This document shows, in pieces, positions 9,781-18,943 of a stretch of 64,000 nt of DNA (within the stretch, counting starts at the first letter, position 1; the number at the start of each line of letters is the position of its first letter). The notes under the pieces were generated by a model. The model saw only the letters and a list, made by a program, of their open reading frames with translations. It had not been told where the DNA came from and searched no databases. The translations under genes and the position numbers were made by a program. The stretch lies in assembly GCA_017305665.1 (NCBI GenBank), contig JAFKKH010000018.1:1-64000 (forward strand), given 5' to 3'. The stretch comes from Hyphomicrobiales bacterium (lineage in GTDB: Bacteria; Pseudomonadota; Alphaproteobacteria; Rhizobiales; Xanthobacteraceae).

Positions 9781-10272
9781 ATGACAGTCACCCGACCGAC
9801 ATTCCCCGCACCGGGGCACGATCACGACCGCTGCACGGCGGATGCGATCAACCATGCCGTGCAGGTCTGCGAACGACGTGCGCAAAAATTCACGCCGATC
9901 CGACGTCAGGTGTTGCAGGCACTGCTGTCGAGCCATCGGCCGCTCGGCGCCTACGAGGTGATCGAGGAACTGGCGAAATCGATGTCGCGTCCGGCGCCGA
10001 TCACGGTTTATCGCGCGCTCGATTTTTTGATGGAGAACGGTCTCGTCCATCGCATCGAAAGCCGCAACGCCTTTCTGGCCTGCGCGCACGATCATGACGA
10101 TAACGCGATGGTGGCCTTTCTGATTTGCGACCGCTGCGGATCGGTCGGCGAAATTCCGGCGGGCCGCGTGGCGCAGAGTCTCAGCGACGCCGCGCGGACC
10201 ACGGGCTTCACCCCGAAACTCTCCGTCGTCGAAATCACCGGTACCTGCGCGCATTGCCAGAAAGCTGCATAA
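9781..10272 (+). CDS. Fur-family metalloregulator, probably Zur
   Basis: A 163-residue metal-sensing repressor. The winged helix (QKFTPIRRQVLQALLSSHRP, then PAPITVYRALDFL) is typical of Fur proteins. The C-terminal half holds two pairs of cysteines, CDRCG and CAHC, forming the structural zinc site, and a histidine-rich CAHDHDDNAM segment for the regulatory metal. These features resemble Zur more than iron-sensing Fur or Irr. An ATG at 9721 would add 20 residues of low family likeness, so I prefer 9781. No znuABC transporter is nearby. Possible targets are its own gene and the downstream permease. Confidence 0.8.
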   Translation: MTVTRPTFPAPGHDHDRCTADAINHAVQVCERRAQKFTPIRRQVLQALLSSHRPLGAYEVIEELAKSMSRPAPITVYRALDFLMENGLVHRIESRNAFLACAHDHDDNAMVAFLICDRCGSVGEIPAGRVAQSLSDAARTTGFTPKLSVVEITGTCAHCQKAA

Positions 10273-10337
10273 TCATCTAACCGGACGACCTACCGTTCGG
10301 CTCAACAACACGGCGGCAAGCCGGTTCACGAGGTTTC

Positions 10338-11285
10338 ATGTCATCCGAAAACATCCCGCTCGGGACGGCCGGTCGTCCGCTCACCGCCGGCGCCATCGCC
10401 CTGATGCTGATGCTGTGCCTGAGCTGGGGGTTCAACCAGATCGCGGTGAAGCTTGCGCTGCCCGACATTCCGCCGTTCCTGCAGGCCTTCATCCGCTCCT
10501 GCGGCGCGATCGTCGTGCTGCTGCTGATCGCATGGGTGCGCGGGGTGAAGCTTTTCGCGCGCGACGGCACGCTCGGCGCCGGACTGTTCGCGGGCGTGCT
10601 GTTCAGTTTCGAGTTCGTATTGATCTATCACGGGCTGTTGCTGACGACGGCGTCGCGCGCCGTGGTGTTTCTCTACACCGCGCCGTTCTTCGTCGCGCTC
10701 GGCTCGTATCGCTTTCTCGGCGAGCGGCTGCGCGCCTCGCAATGGGGCGGACTTGCACTGTGTTTTGCCGGCGTCGCCTGTGCGATCGGCGTGCCGCAGC
10801 CCGATGTCGACGCCAAGGTGCTGCTCGGCGATTTCATGATCGTTGGCGGCGGCGCCTTATGGGCGGCGACCACGCTTCTGGTGAAGGCAACCTCGCTGAT
10901 CAAGCTGCCGCCGGAAAAGGCGCTGAGCTACCAGGTTGCCGTTTCGATCCCGATTCTCGGGATTGCGGCCTGGGTTTCCGGCGAGACCCTGACCCGGGTT
11001 CCCGGTCCGCTGGTGCTGTCCTTGATGGTCTATCAGGCCGTCTGGGTGGTCGGTCTCACGTTTTTGATATGGTTTTCAATGGTTAAGGCCTATTCCGCCA
11101 GTAAATTGTCGGCTTTTACCTTCATCACCCCTTTGTTTGGCGTCGCGGCTGGTTATTTCATCATGCATGACCAGCTCACCTTGGCCTTTGGCGCCGCGGC
11201 GCTGCTGGTGATTGCAGGCCTCTATTTGGTCAATCGACCGAATCCGCCGGTCATTGATCCGTTGCTGAACGTCACAAAAACCTGA
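10338..11285 (+). CDS. EamA-family (DMT superfamily) inner-membrane permease
   Basis: A 315-residue transporter with about ten transmembrane helices arranged as two EamA repeats. The first starts at LCLSWGFNQIAVKLALPDIPP and the second at about residue 165 (LLGDFMIVGGGALWAATTL). The N-terminal SWGFNQ motif and the WFSMVKAYSASKLSAFTF segment before the last helices are typical of metabolite exporters of the RhaT/YdcZ-like type. The substrate cannot be inferred. It lies 65 bp after the Fur-family gene and 13 bp before ispG on the same strand, so it may share a transcript with either. Confidence 0.85.
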   Translation: MSSENIPLGTAGRPLTAGAIALMLMLCLSWGFNQIAVKLALPDIPPFLQAFIRSCGAIVVLLLIAWVRGVKLFARDGTLGAGLFAGVLFSFEFVLIYHGLLLTTASRAVVFLYTAPFFVALGSYRFLGERLRASQWGGLALCFAGVACAIGVPQPDVDAKVLLGDFMIVGGGALWAATTLLVKATSLIKLPPEKALSYQVAVSIPILGIAAWVSGETLTRVPGPLVLSLMVYQAVWVVGLTFLIWFSMVKAYSASKLSAFTFITPLFGVAAGYFIMHDQLTLAFGAAALLVIAGLYLVNRPNPPVIDPLLNVTKT

Positions 11286-11298
11286 TATTTGAGACCTC

Positions 11299-12585
11299 AT
11301 GAACAAGCTCGAAAACCCGTCGCAACTCGACGTCGCAGGCCCCCAGCCGCGGCACAAAACCACGCAAGTGATGGTCGGCAATGTCGCCGTCGGCGGCGGC
11401 GCGCCGATCGTGGTGCAGTCGATGACCAACACCGACACCGCCGATGTCGACGGCACCATTGCCCAGGTCGCGGCGCTGTCGCGCGCAGGCTCCGAAATGG
11501 TCCGCATCACCGTGGATCGCGATGAGGCCGCTGCGGCCGTCCCGCACATCCGCGATGGCCTGCGCAAGCGCGGCATCACGACGCCTTTGATCGGCGACTT
11601 CCATTATATCGGCCACAAGCTGCTGGCCGATCATCCGGCCTGCGCCGAGGCGCTCGACAAGTACCGCATCAATCCGGGCAACGTCGGCTTCAAGGACAAG
11701 CGCGACAAGCAGTTCTCCGACATCGTCGAAATGGCGATCAAGTACGGCAAGGCGGTGCGGATCGGCGCCAACTGGGGTTCGCTCGATCAGGAACTGCTGA
11801 CGCACCTGATGGAGGAGAACGCGAAATCGGCCGCCCCGCTGGAGGCTCGCGCAGTGACGCGCGAGGCCATGGTGCAGTCGGCGCTGCTGTCGGCGAAGCG
11901 TGCCGAAGAGATCGGCCTGCCGAAGAACAAGATGATCCTGTCGGCCAAGGTCTCGGCGGTGCAGGATCTGATCGCGGTCTACCAGACGCTGGCCGAGCGC
12001 TCCGACTATGCGATCCATCTCGGACTCACCGAGGCCGGCATGGGCTCGAAGGGCATCGTCGCCTCATCCGCCGCGCTCGGCATCCTGTTGCAGCAGGGCA
12101 TCGGCGACACCATTCGTATTTCGCTGACGCCGGAGCCCGGCGGCGATCGCACGCTGGAAGTTCAGGTCGCGCAGGAATTGCTGCAGACCATGGGCTTCCG
12201 CACCTTCGTGCCGCTGGTCGCGGCATGCCCCGGCTGCGGCCGCACTACCTCGACCACGTTCCAGGAACTGGCGCGCTCGATTCAGGATTTCATCCGCGAC
12301 GAAATGCCGAGCTGGAAGACGCAGTATCCCGGCGTCGAGCAGCTCAACGTCGCGGTGATGGGTTGCATCGTCAACGGCCCCGGCGAATCCAAGCACGCCA
12401 ACATCGGCATCTCGCTGCCGGGCACCGGCGAGGCGCCGGCCGCGCCTGTTTTTGTTGACGGCAAGAAATTCCGCACCCTCCGCGGCGCGACCATCGCCGC
12501 CGACTTCAAGGCGCTTGTCATCGATTACATCGACCAGCGTTACGGCAACGGCGCCAAGACACCGGCGACTACAGCGGCGGAATAA
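11299..12585 (+). CDS. ispG: 4-hydroxy-3-methylbut-2-en-1-yl diphosphate synthase
   Basis: A 428-residue iron-sulfur enzyme of the methylerythritol phosphate pathway. It converts MEcPP to HMBPP for isoprenoid synthesis. The TIM-barrel N-terminus starts [17 protein letters not shown]. The 4Fe-4S ligands are C310 and C313 ([10 protein letters not shown]) and C356 (GCIVNGPGE), with the conserved cluster-binding glutamate E363 in [11 protein letters not shown]. Length is normal for alphaproteobacteria. A strong terminator follows. The ispA gene lies about 7 kb away on the other strand. Identification is secure. Confidence 0.97.
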   Translation: MNKLENPSQLDVAGPQPRHKTTQVMVGNVAVGGGAPIVVQSMTNTDTADVDGTIAQVAALSRAGSEMVRITVDRDEAAAAVPHIRDGLRKRGITTPLIGDFHYIGHKLLADHPACAEALDKYRINPGNVGFKDKRDKQFSDIVEMAIKYGKAVRIGANWGSLDQELLTHLMEENAKSAAPLEARAVTREAMVQSALLSAKRAEEIGLPKNKMILSAKVSAVQDLIAVYQTLAERSDYAIHLGLTEAGMGSKGIVASSAALGILLQQGIGDTIRISLTPEPGGDRTLEVQVAQELLQTMGFRTFVPLVAACPGCGRTTSTTFQELARSIQDFIRDEMPSWKTQYPGVEQLNVAVMGCIVNGPGESKHANIGISLPGTGEAPAAPVFVDGKKFRTLRGATIAADFKALVIDYIDQRYGNGAKTPATTAAE

Positions 12586-12616
12586 CGCCCGCCTCGTTGC
12601 ATCAGTCGTGACGATG

Positions 12617-12645
12617 AAAGGCCGGACGGATGTCCGGCCTTTTTG
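12617..12645 (+). terminator. Rho-independent terminator after ispG
   Basis: AAAGGCCGGAC (12617-12627) pairs with GTCCGGCCTTT and is followed by a run of T residues (TTTTTG). The hairpin ends about 30-60 bp after the ispG stop, in the classical position. Confidence 0.85.
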
Positions 12646-12773
12646 TTGCTGTTTGGACAGCGCGATGGTGCGAAGTTTGGCGCGATGCTTAATACTTAAA
12701 ATCCCCGGCATCGCGTCAAGGCCGTCTTATCATCGCTGACGTAGGACATTGTCTCGGCGGCGCGGCGAGGACG

Positions 12774-13958
12774 ATGGGCGGACAAATTTTCATTTCTCTT
12801 TTGAATCCGGGTATCGGTTTGCTGCTGGCCGCTGCCTTCCTGCTGCTCTGGTTGAACCGGCGCGATCAGACCTACGTTGCCGTTGCCGCGGGCAGTTATG
12901 CGCTGTCGATGCTGGGTTTCCTGTTTCAGGACGTGGGACCGGCGCTGCCGCACCAATTCCATCGCATTCTCTCAAACCTGTGCTTTATCCTTGCCGGATG
13001 CACGCTGGCGTCCGCGATTCTGCTTCGCTATCGCATCGCGGTGCCTTACTGGCCGATGGCCATCATTGCCGTGGTCGCGATGACCGGACACATCTGGTCC
13101 CTGTGGATCGATCCCAGTCTGGCGGGACGGATCTACGCCATCAGCTTCTCGCTCGGCGTGATCGCGTTGTTGACGGTGATCAAGCTCTTTCCGGCGCCGA
13201 AGCCACATCTGATCGACCGGCTGCTGTTCTGGATCGCGACGCTCGCGACGGCGAATTTCATCGTGCGACCGCTGCTGATCGCGTGGCTGGTCGGCGGTTA
13301 CCACAGCGACGAAGGGTTTCAGCAGTCGGTCTATTGGACCACCGTGCAGTTCACGCAGGCGATGATCTCGATCATGGTGGCGTTGAACCTGATGGTCGCG
13401 GTCGCCATCGATCTGATCGGTGAGTTGCGGCAGGAGGCCAACACCGACAAGTTGTCGGGTCTGCTCAATCGGCGCGGCTTCGAGGAAGGCGCTGCGGCGG
13501 CGTTGCGGCGTCAGGCCGTGCGCGGCTGGCCGGTCGCGCTGCTGATCGCGGACATCGACAACTTCAAATCCATCAACGATACCTACGGACACGCTGCCGG
13601 CGACAAGGTGATCGCGATGCTGGGCGAGCTGGTGAGGCGGATGTCCGGGATTGAGATCATCGCGGGGCGGATCGGCGGCGAGGAATTTGCGATTCTGATA
13701 ACCGGCACCGAGGTCGGCACCGCGCGCGGCTATGCCGAGCGGCTACGCGCAGACTTGCCGGGTCATGGTGACGGACGATTGCCGGCCGGATTGAACCCGA
13801 CCGTCAGCGTCGGCGTGCATGTGGATCATGCCAGTGCCAGCCTGTACGACCTGCTGGCGCACGCGGATGTCGCGCTCTACGAGGCGAAGCGTGCCGGGCG
13901 TAATCGCACCACCGTGTTCAAGCCCGGTCTCACGCTGGTGAGCGACAGCACCGCCTGA
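12774..13958 (+). CDS. Membrane-bound diguanylate cyclase (GGDEF)
   Basis: A 394-residue protein. Residues 1-215 contain about six or seven hydrophobic helices. After EANTDKLSGLLNRRGF comes a GGDEF domain with the metal-binding segment ADIDNFKSINDTYGH and an active-site GGEEF at 301-305. The signature is a functional variant, so the protein should make cyclic di-GMP. The RxxD inhibitory site normally just upstream of the signature is not present (IIAGRI instead), which suggests no product inhibition through that site. The membrane part presumably senses an unknown signal. It is monocistronic, between a terminator and a convergent antiporter gene. Confidence 0.9.
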   Translation: MGGQIFISLLNPGIGLLLAAAFLLLWLNRRDQTYVAVAAGSYALSMLGFLFQDVGPALPHQFHRILSNLCFILAGCTLASAILLRYRIAVPYWPMAIIAVVAMTGHIWSLWIDPSLAGRIYAISFSLGVIALLTVIKLFPAPKPHLIDRLLFWIATLATANFIVRPLLIAWLVGGYHSDEGFQQSVYWTTVQFTQAMISIMVALNLMVAVAIDLIGELRQEANTDKLSGLLNRRGFEEGAAAALRRQAVRGWPVALLIADIDNFKSINDTYGHAAGDKVIAMLGELVRRMSGIEIIAGRIGGEEFAILITGTEVGTARGYAERLRADLPGHGDGRLPAGLNPTVSVGVHVDHASASLYDLLAHADVALYEAKRAGRNRTTVFKPGLTLVSDSTA

Positions 13959-13976
13959 CCGCCCGCGTTCGGGCGG
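13959..13976. terminator. Short hairpin between convergent genes
   Basis: CCGCCCG-CGTT-CGGGCGG is a perfect 7-bp stem with a 4-base loop directly after the diguanylate cyclase stop and 12 bp before the antiporter stop. There is no T-run on either side, so termination would be Rho-assisted or weak. Confidence 0.4.
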
Positions 13977-13987
13977 CGAAGGCTCAT

Positions 13988-15595
13988 TCATAGAGGCGTG
14001 TGCTTTTCCCGGTTGTCGACCACGGCTTCTTCCAGATCGAGATCGCGCTCGATCCGGCGGCGGGTCTCGTCGGTGATCTTGCCCTCGCGCAGCAGCCGAT
14101 GCAGATGCTGTCGCTCGCTGGTGATGATCTCGCGCACCATGGAAGAGCCTTTCGTCGCCGGGGAGTGCTGATCGCCCTCGCGCGGCGGCTCGGGCAGCGC
14201 CCGCATCCGCGTTTCATGCCGCGCCTCGAGAAACTTGGCGAGACTTTCAGGCAGCTTGCGCTCGGCGATGATCGTGGTGAGCGTGCCGCGTGCGGCCTCG
14301 ATGATGGTGCGCCGCGCCGCGATTTCCGCCTCCCGCTCGTTGAGCGCCTCCAGGTGGCCGTGCCGCGAAATGCCGAGCATGTTGACGACGAACGGCAGCG
14401 TCAGGCCGATGCCGAACAGTGTTACGAAGATCACGCCGAAGCTCGCCAGTTGAATGAGGTCGCGATATGGGAAGTCCTGCCCGTTCGGCAACGTCAGGGG
14501 CAGCGCGAGCGCGACCGCGAGCGACACCACGCCGCGAATGCCGGTGAAGCCGATGACGACGACGTAGCGCCATGGGGGTGGAGGATCGCGCCGCCTGACG
14601 CGCGAACTGAAGATGCGCGTGAGATAGGTCCACGGAAACACCCAGAGGAATCGCGCGGCGACGACGATGACGGAGGTCAGCGCGATCGCCACCAGCACCT
14701 CGTGGACCGGCACCGCCTTGGCCTTCTCCATCAGCACCCGGACCTCAAAGCCCATCAGCAGGAACAGCACGCCCTCGATCAGCCAGATCACCAGATCCCA
14801 GAAGAAGATACCCTGCAGCCGCGTCGCCGCCGAGATCAGCAGCGGCCCGTTCCAGCTCACGTAGAGGCCGGCGGCGACGGTGGCGATCACGCCGGAGCCG
14901 CCGAGATGTTCGGGCACCCAATAGGCGAGATACGGCGTCAACAGCGACAGCAGGATTTCGACCCGCTCGTCATGGGCCCACTGGCGCAGCCGCAGGCTGA
15001 ACCAGCCGACGGCAATCCCGAACACGATCTCGCCGAGCAGGATCAGGCTGAACGATCCGGCAGCGGACGACAGCGAGAAGGTGCCGGTGGAGACCGCGAG
15101 CACCGCGAAGCGATAGAGGATCAGCGCGGTGGCGTCGTTGGCGAGACCTTCGCCCTCGAGGATGACCAGGATGCGGTGCGGCAGTTGCAGCCGCTTGGCG
15201 ATGGCCAGCGGCGCCACCACGTCGGGCGGCGAGACGATGGCGCCGAGCACGAAGCCGACACCCCAGGGCAGGCCGAGCAGCCAGTGCGTCGCGGCGGCGA
15301 CCGCGCAGGTCGTGAAGATCACGCAGCCGATGGCGAGCAGGGCGATCGGCCGCAAATTGGATTTGAACTCGCGCCAGCTCATGGAGACGCCGGCGGAATA
15401 AATCAGCGGCGGCAGCACCATCAGCAGCACGCTTTCCGGCTTCATCTCGATCAGCGGGAAGTGCGGCACGAAGGCGAGCACGATGCCGACCACCAGGAAC
15501 ACGATGGCGGGTGCCGTCACCAGCCGCCGCGCCAGCGCGGCGGATGCGGCGAGCACTGTGAGAACGAGCAGCGATGTCAGGAAGGTTTCGGTCAT
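13988..15595 (-). CDS. Na+/H+ antiporter, CPA1 family
   Basis: A 535-residue inner-membrane cation/proton antiporter with about twelve helices in residues 1-400 and a cytoplasmic tail of about 130 residues. The ion-binding elements are present: GAIVSPPDVVAPLAIAKRL, and EGEGLANDATALILYRFAV with the ND motif of electroneutral CPA1 members. The tail is charged and ends near EAVVDNREK. It should export Na+ or K+ and take part in pH and osmotic control. It is convergent with the diguanylate cyclase and has no clear operon partner. Confidence 0.88.
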   Translation of the reverse strand: MTETFLTSLLVLTVLAASAALARRLVTAPAIVFLVVGIVLAFVPHFPLIEMKPESVLLMVLPPLIYSAGVSMSWREFKSNLRPIALLAIGCVIFTTCAVAAATHWLLGLPWGVGFVLGAIVSPPDVVAPLAIAKRLQLPHRILVILEGEGLANDATALILYRFAVLAVSTGTFSLSSAAGSFSLILLGEIVFGIAVGWFSLRLRQWAHDERVEILLSLLTPYLAYWVPEHLGGSGVIATVAAGLYVSWNGPLLISAATRLQGIFFWDLVIWLIEGVLFLLMGFEVRVLMEKAKAVPVHEVLVAIALTSVIVVAARFLWVFPWTYLTRIFSSRVRRRDPPPPWRYVVVIGFTGIRGVVSLAVALALPLTLPNGQDFPYRDLIQLASFGVIFVTLFGIGLTLPFVVNMLGISRHGHLEALNEREAEIAARRTIIEAARGTLTTIIAERKLPESLAKFLEARHETRMRALPEPPREGDQHSPATKGSSMVREIITSERQHLHRLLREGKITDETRRRIERDLDLEEAVVDNREKHTPL

Positions 15596-15695
15596 GTCGA
15601 ACAGGTGCCCCTGTTCTTCAGATGGCGCGGAACGGCGGCAGGGTCAACACTACGCGGGTGCGTCGCTCCGACGGTAAGCCGAGGTGGGTCGACTA

Positions 15696-16322
15696 TCAGC
15701 TCGTGCGGCGGGCCAGAAGCAGTGTCATGCCGAGGCCGCACATCACGGCACCGGATGCTTGTCGCATTCGGGCGATGAGGGAGGGCCGCTCAACCAGCTT
15801 CCGTCTGGTTTTCGCGGCACCATAGACCACGATCAGATCTACGCTGGTGTTGAGCGCAACCGAAATGAGGCCGAGGGCGATGAACTGCGTTGCCACGTTG
15901 CCGGCCGGATCGACGAACTGCGGAATGAAAGCGAGGAAGAACGCGGCCGTTTTCGGATTCAAGGCCTCGACGACGACACCTTCGCGAAACGCCCGGCGTG
16001 TCCCGGTGGTCCGGATGCCGGTCGGCTCGACGATGCGCGCGGCGCGCCATGTCTTGAGGCCGAGCCAGATAAGATAGACGGCGCCTGCGATTTTCAGCAC
16101 CGTAAAGGCCTCGGCACTCGCCATCACGAGCGCCGACACGCCGGCCGCGCTGGCAAAGACGTGCACGAAACCGCCAAGACCCAGGCCGGCGCTCGATGCC
16201 AGTCCTTCCGCCCGGCCGCCCGCGAGCGTTCGCGCGACGATATAGAAGATACCGGGACCCGGCGTGATCGCCACGATCAGCGCCGCTGCCAGGAAGAGCA
16301 GGAAGGTCTGCAGGTCGGGCAT
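15696..16322 (-). CDS. LysE/RhtB-family amino-acid exporter
   Basis: A 208-residue inner-membrane protein with about six helices. The N-terminal signature ITPGPGIFYIVARTLAGGR (P-G-P at 21-23) is the LysE superfamily mark, and the YLIWLGLKTWR segment is typical of RhtB members. The usual role is export of homoserine, threonine or related amino acids; the substrate here is unknown. The NTF2-like gene lies 20 bp upstream on the same strand, so they are probably co-transcribed. The 100 bp between this gene and the antiporter start shows no clear feature. Confidence 0.85.
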   Translation of the reverse strand: MPDLQTFLLFLAAALIVAITPGPGIFYIVARTLAGGRAEGLASSAGLGLGGFVHVFASAAGVSALVMASAEAFTVLKIAGAVYLIWLGLKTWRAARIVEPTGIRTTGTRRAFREGVVVEALNPKTAAFFLAFIPQFVDPAGNVATQFIALGLISVALNTSVDLIVVYGAAKTRRKLVERPSLIARMRQASGAVMCGLGMTLLLARRTS

Positions 16323-16342
16323 CGCTTACATCCCGCCCGCGA

Positions 16343-16735
16343 TCACGCCTGGTCGCGCAGATCGTAGCGGTAGGATTTGGAGACGATGCTCCAGCCGTCC
16401 TTCAGCTTCATCGCCACCAGATAGTCGGTGAAGTAGCGCGGCGGCAACTGGCAGCGCACCTTGATGAAGGCGGTGGACTCGTCGGAGCGGTCGATAGTGA
16501 CGATGAAATCCTCGCGCGGCTTGCCTTCGGCTTTCGCCGAGGGACGTTTGCGGATCAGATCGAGCCAATTGGGCACAGTCAGGATCTTCAGCTCGCCCTT
16601 TTCCAGCCAGCGCAGATCGGCCGTGGGGTGGAAGATCGCACCGATGGTCTCGGCGTTTCCTTCGTAAAGCCCATCGAAATAATGCTGGATCACGGCTTCG
16701 ACGGTCGAACGGTCGTATGAACGGTCATGGGCCAC
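16343..16735 (-). CDS. NTF2-like protein, putative lumazine-binding type
   Basis: A 130-residue SnoaL/NTF2-fold protein. The pattern is the family's: VEAVIQHYFDGLYEGNAETI at the N-terminus, FHPTADLRW, then LVAMKLKDGWSIVSKSY at the end. Members are small cone-shaped enzymes or ligand binders with no shared chemistry. No catalytic residue set can be named. The downstream neighbour is a LysE exporter. It is divergent from the caspase-like gene with a 258-bp gap that holds a CRP-type palindrome. Confidence 0.75.
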   Translation of the reverse strand: MAHDRSYDRSTVEAVIQHYFDGLYEGNAETIGAIFHPTADLRWLEKGELKILTVPNWLDLIRKRPSAKAEGKPREDFIVTIDRSDESTAFIKVRCQLPPRYFTDYLVAMKLKDGWSIVSKSYRYDLRDQA

Positions 16736-16912
16736 GGCAAAACTCCGGTGCGGGGAGGGCAGCTTTCGCGGGCCCGTTAAAGCAGGAACCGGCCTTCGAC
16801 GTCTAGCGGTCTGTCCAATCCTGGACGTGGCCGTCCCTCGACCGTTTGAACGTTTTGCAGCCTGCCGTCGTCCTATCCAGGTAGCCCCGCTGCAACTGCC
16901 GGTCCCCGCCGA

Positions 16913-16930
16913 TTGTGACGTGGCTCACAA
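16913..16930. promoter_or_regulatory. Perfect CRP/FNR-family palindrome before the caspase-like gene
   Basis: TTGTGA-CGTGGC-TCACAA is a perfect inverted repeat that matches the CRP half-sites TGTGA and TCACA with the correct 6-bp spacer. It is 63 bp before the caspase-like start codon and 177 bp before the divergent NTF2-like start, so it could control either. No CRP-family gene is in the window. Confidence 0.6.
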
Positions 16931-16993
16931 AGCCGGACGCTCATTTCGGGTAGTCAGGCGATATGTTATGAGGAACGATCAGGACGTGCCGCC

Positions 16994-18910
16994 ATGACCT
17001 CGCGCCGATATCTCAATTTGTTCGGATTTTTGCTTGTCGCGGTGTCCGGGTTGATCGCCCAGCCGGCCGCGGCGACTACGCGCGTGGCGCTGGTGATCGG
17101 CAACTCGCAGTATCGCAACGTTCCGCAACTGGCCAATCCGGACAACGACGCGGCCGCCTTCGCCCAGACCATGAAGCAGGCCGGCTTCGATGTGGTCGAT
17201 GCGCGTCATGATCTGACCGGAGTCGAGATGCGGCGCGCGCTGCGCGACTTCGGCGACCGGGCGCGCAATGCCGACATGGCCGTGATCTACTATGCCGGCC
17301 ACGGCATCGAGGTCGAGGGTACCAACTACCTCATTCCGGTCGACGCCGCGCTTCATCGCGACACCGATGTTTATGACGAAGCCGTGTCGCTCGATCGCGT
17401 GCTGGTCGCCGTCGAATCCGCCAAGCAGTTGCGGCTGGTTATCCTCGACGCTTGCCGCGACAATCCGTTCAACAAGACCATGAAGAAGGTCAGCATGCGT
17501 TCGATCGGCCGTGGCCTAGCCAAGGTCGAGCCGACCTCGCCGAATACGCTGATCGCCTACGCGGCGAAGGCCGGCTCCACCGCCGCCGATGGCGACAAGC
17601 ACAGCCCGTTCACTGCCGCACTGGTGCGGCACATCGCAACGCCCGGCCTCGATGTGCGCAAGGCGTTCGGCTTCGTGCGCGACGACGTGCTGAAAGTGAC
17701 GAACAATCGACAGGAGCCGTATGTCTACGGCTCGCTCGGCGGCGAGGACGTGCCGCTGGTGCCGGCCAAGGCTGCGGCACCTGCGCCTGCGGCTCCCGTC
17801 GCCGATGCGCGAGCCGATGTTCGCCGCGATTACGAGCTGTCGCTGCAACTCGGAACGCGCGCCGCATGGGACACGTTTCTGAAGAGCTATCCGACCGGCT
17901 TCTATGCCGACCTTGCGAAGGGTCAGCTCGACAAGATCGGCGCGGAAGACGCCCGTCTCGCCGCGACCGAGAAGGCGCGCGTGACGGCGGAGCAGACCGC
18001 GCGTCTGGCGGCTGAAGGTGCCAAACAAGCCGACCTCGCCAAGGCCGCGGCCGCGGCGAAGACGGCCGAGGACGCACGGCTTGCCGCCGAAAAGATAAAG
18101 CAGATCGAGCAGGCGAAAGTGGACGCGGCGGAGCAGGCGCGTGAAGCCGCCGAGCGCGTCGCCGACACCTCGGCGTCCAAATCCACAGCGGTTGCCTCGA
18201 ACACGCCGGACCGCAGTCCGGTCAAGCCCGGCGCGTCCGCGGCGACGGCGCCGGCGTCGCCCGTTCAGACACCTGCCCAGCAGACCGCGGCACTGTCGCC
18301 GGCTGCCGAACCGGCCGCCAAGCCGGCTTTGTCGGCGGTCGAGATCACCAAATCGGTGCAGACCGAGTTGCGCCGGGTCGGCTGCTACAGCGGATCGGCC
18401 GATGGCGACTGGGACAAGGCATCGCGTGCGTCGCTGGAAAAATTCAACCGCTATGCCGGCGCGAAGCTCGACATCAAACTCGCCAGTCTCGATACGCTCG
18501 ACGTCATCAAGGGAAAATCCGCGCGCGTCTGCCCGCTGATCTGTCGTCACGGCTACAAGGCGAATGGTGACGCCTGCGTGAAAATCAGCTGTGGCGAAGG
18601 CAAGGTTCTCAACGACGACAACGAATGCGTGACGCGCCATGAGCGCAGGACGCCTCAAGCATCGCGCGAGCGCGACACGCGGCATCCGCGTCGTGCTAGC
18701 CGTGGCAGGTTCGATGATGAACTGGATGTTCCCCCGGTCGTCGCGCCGAAGTTGCCGCGCCGTGCCGTCGCCAAACCCTCGTCGCCGCAGATCGTTTGCG
18801 GGGACAATAGTTGCCGCAGGGTTCGGCCCGGTTGCCACATCGAGTACCGCACCACCGCGGAAGGCGGCAGCATCATGGGTGGCGGAAGCAACGTCGAGAT
18901 CTGCAATTGA
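16994..18910 (+). CDS. Secreted caspase-like protease with coiled coil and cysteine-rich tail
   Basis: A 638-residue protein with an N-terminal signal peptide (cleavage near residues 27-28, PAAA-TT). Residues 28-260 are a caspase/peptidase C14 domain with an intact His-Cys dyad: H103 in YYAGHGIE and C154 in ILDACRDNPF. The domain ends in EPYVYGSLGGEDVPLV. Residues 275-320 hold an AWDTFLKSYPTGFYADLA segment. An Ala/Lys/Glu-rich coiled coil of about 75 residues follows, then a Pro/Ala linker, a peptidoglycan-binding-like segment (VQTELRRVGCYSG) and a tail with many cysteines. Proteolysis in the periplasm is inferred; the substrate is unknown. Confidence 0.85.
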   Translation: MTSRRYLNLFGFLLVAVSGLIAQPAAATTRVALVIGNSQYRNVPQLANPDNDAAAFAQTMKQAGFDVVDARHDLTGVEMRRALRDFGDRARNADMAVIYYAGHGIEVEGTNYLIPVDAALHRDTDVYDEAVSLDRVLVAVESAKQLRLVILDACRDNPFNKTMKKVSMRSIGRGLAKVEPTSPNTLIAYAAKAGSTAADGDKHSPFTAALVRHIATPGLDVRKAFGFVRDDVLKVTNNRQEPYVYGSLGGEDVPLVPAKAAAPAPAAPVADARADVRRDYELSLQLGTRAAWDTFLKSYPTGFYADLAKGQLDKIGAEDARLAATEKARVTAEQTARLAAEGAKQADLAKAAAAAKTAEDARLAAEKIKQIEQAKVDAAEQAREAAERVADTSASKSTAVASNTPDRSPVKPGASAATAPASPVQTPAQQTAALSPAAEPAAKPALSAVEITKSVQTELRRVGCYSGSADGDWDKASRASLEKFNRYAGAKLDIKLASLDTLDVIKGKSARVCPLICRHGYKANGDACVKISCGEGKVLNDDNECVTRHERRTPQASRERDTRHPRRASRGRFDDELDVPPVVAPKLPRRAVAKPSSPQIVCGDNSCRRVRPGCHIEYRTTAEGGSIMGGGSNVEICN

Positions 18911-18943
18911 TGCGTTGTGCGCCGGCTTCCCGCCGGTGTCGGA

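Noticed and set aside
14000-15778. A 592-residue open frame on the plus strand
   Set aside because: It is the antisense of the CPA1 antiporter. Its translation is rich in Asp/His/Gln/Arg with no domain, a usual artefact of GC-rich third positions.
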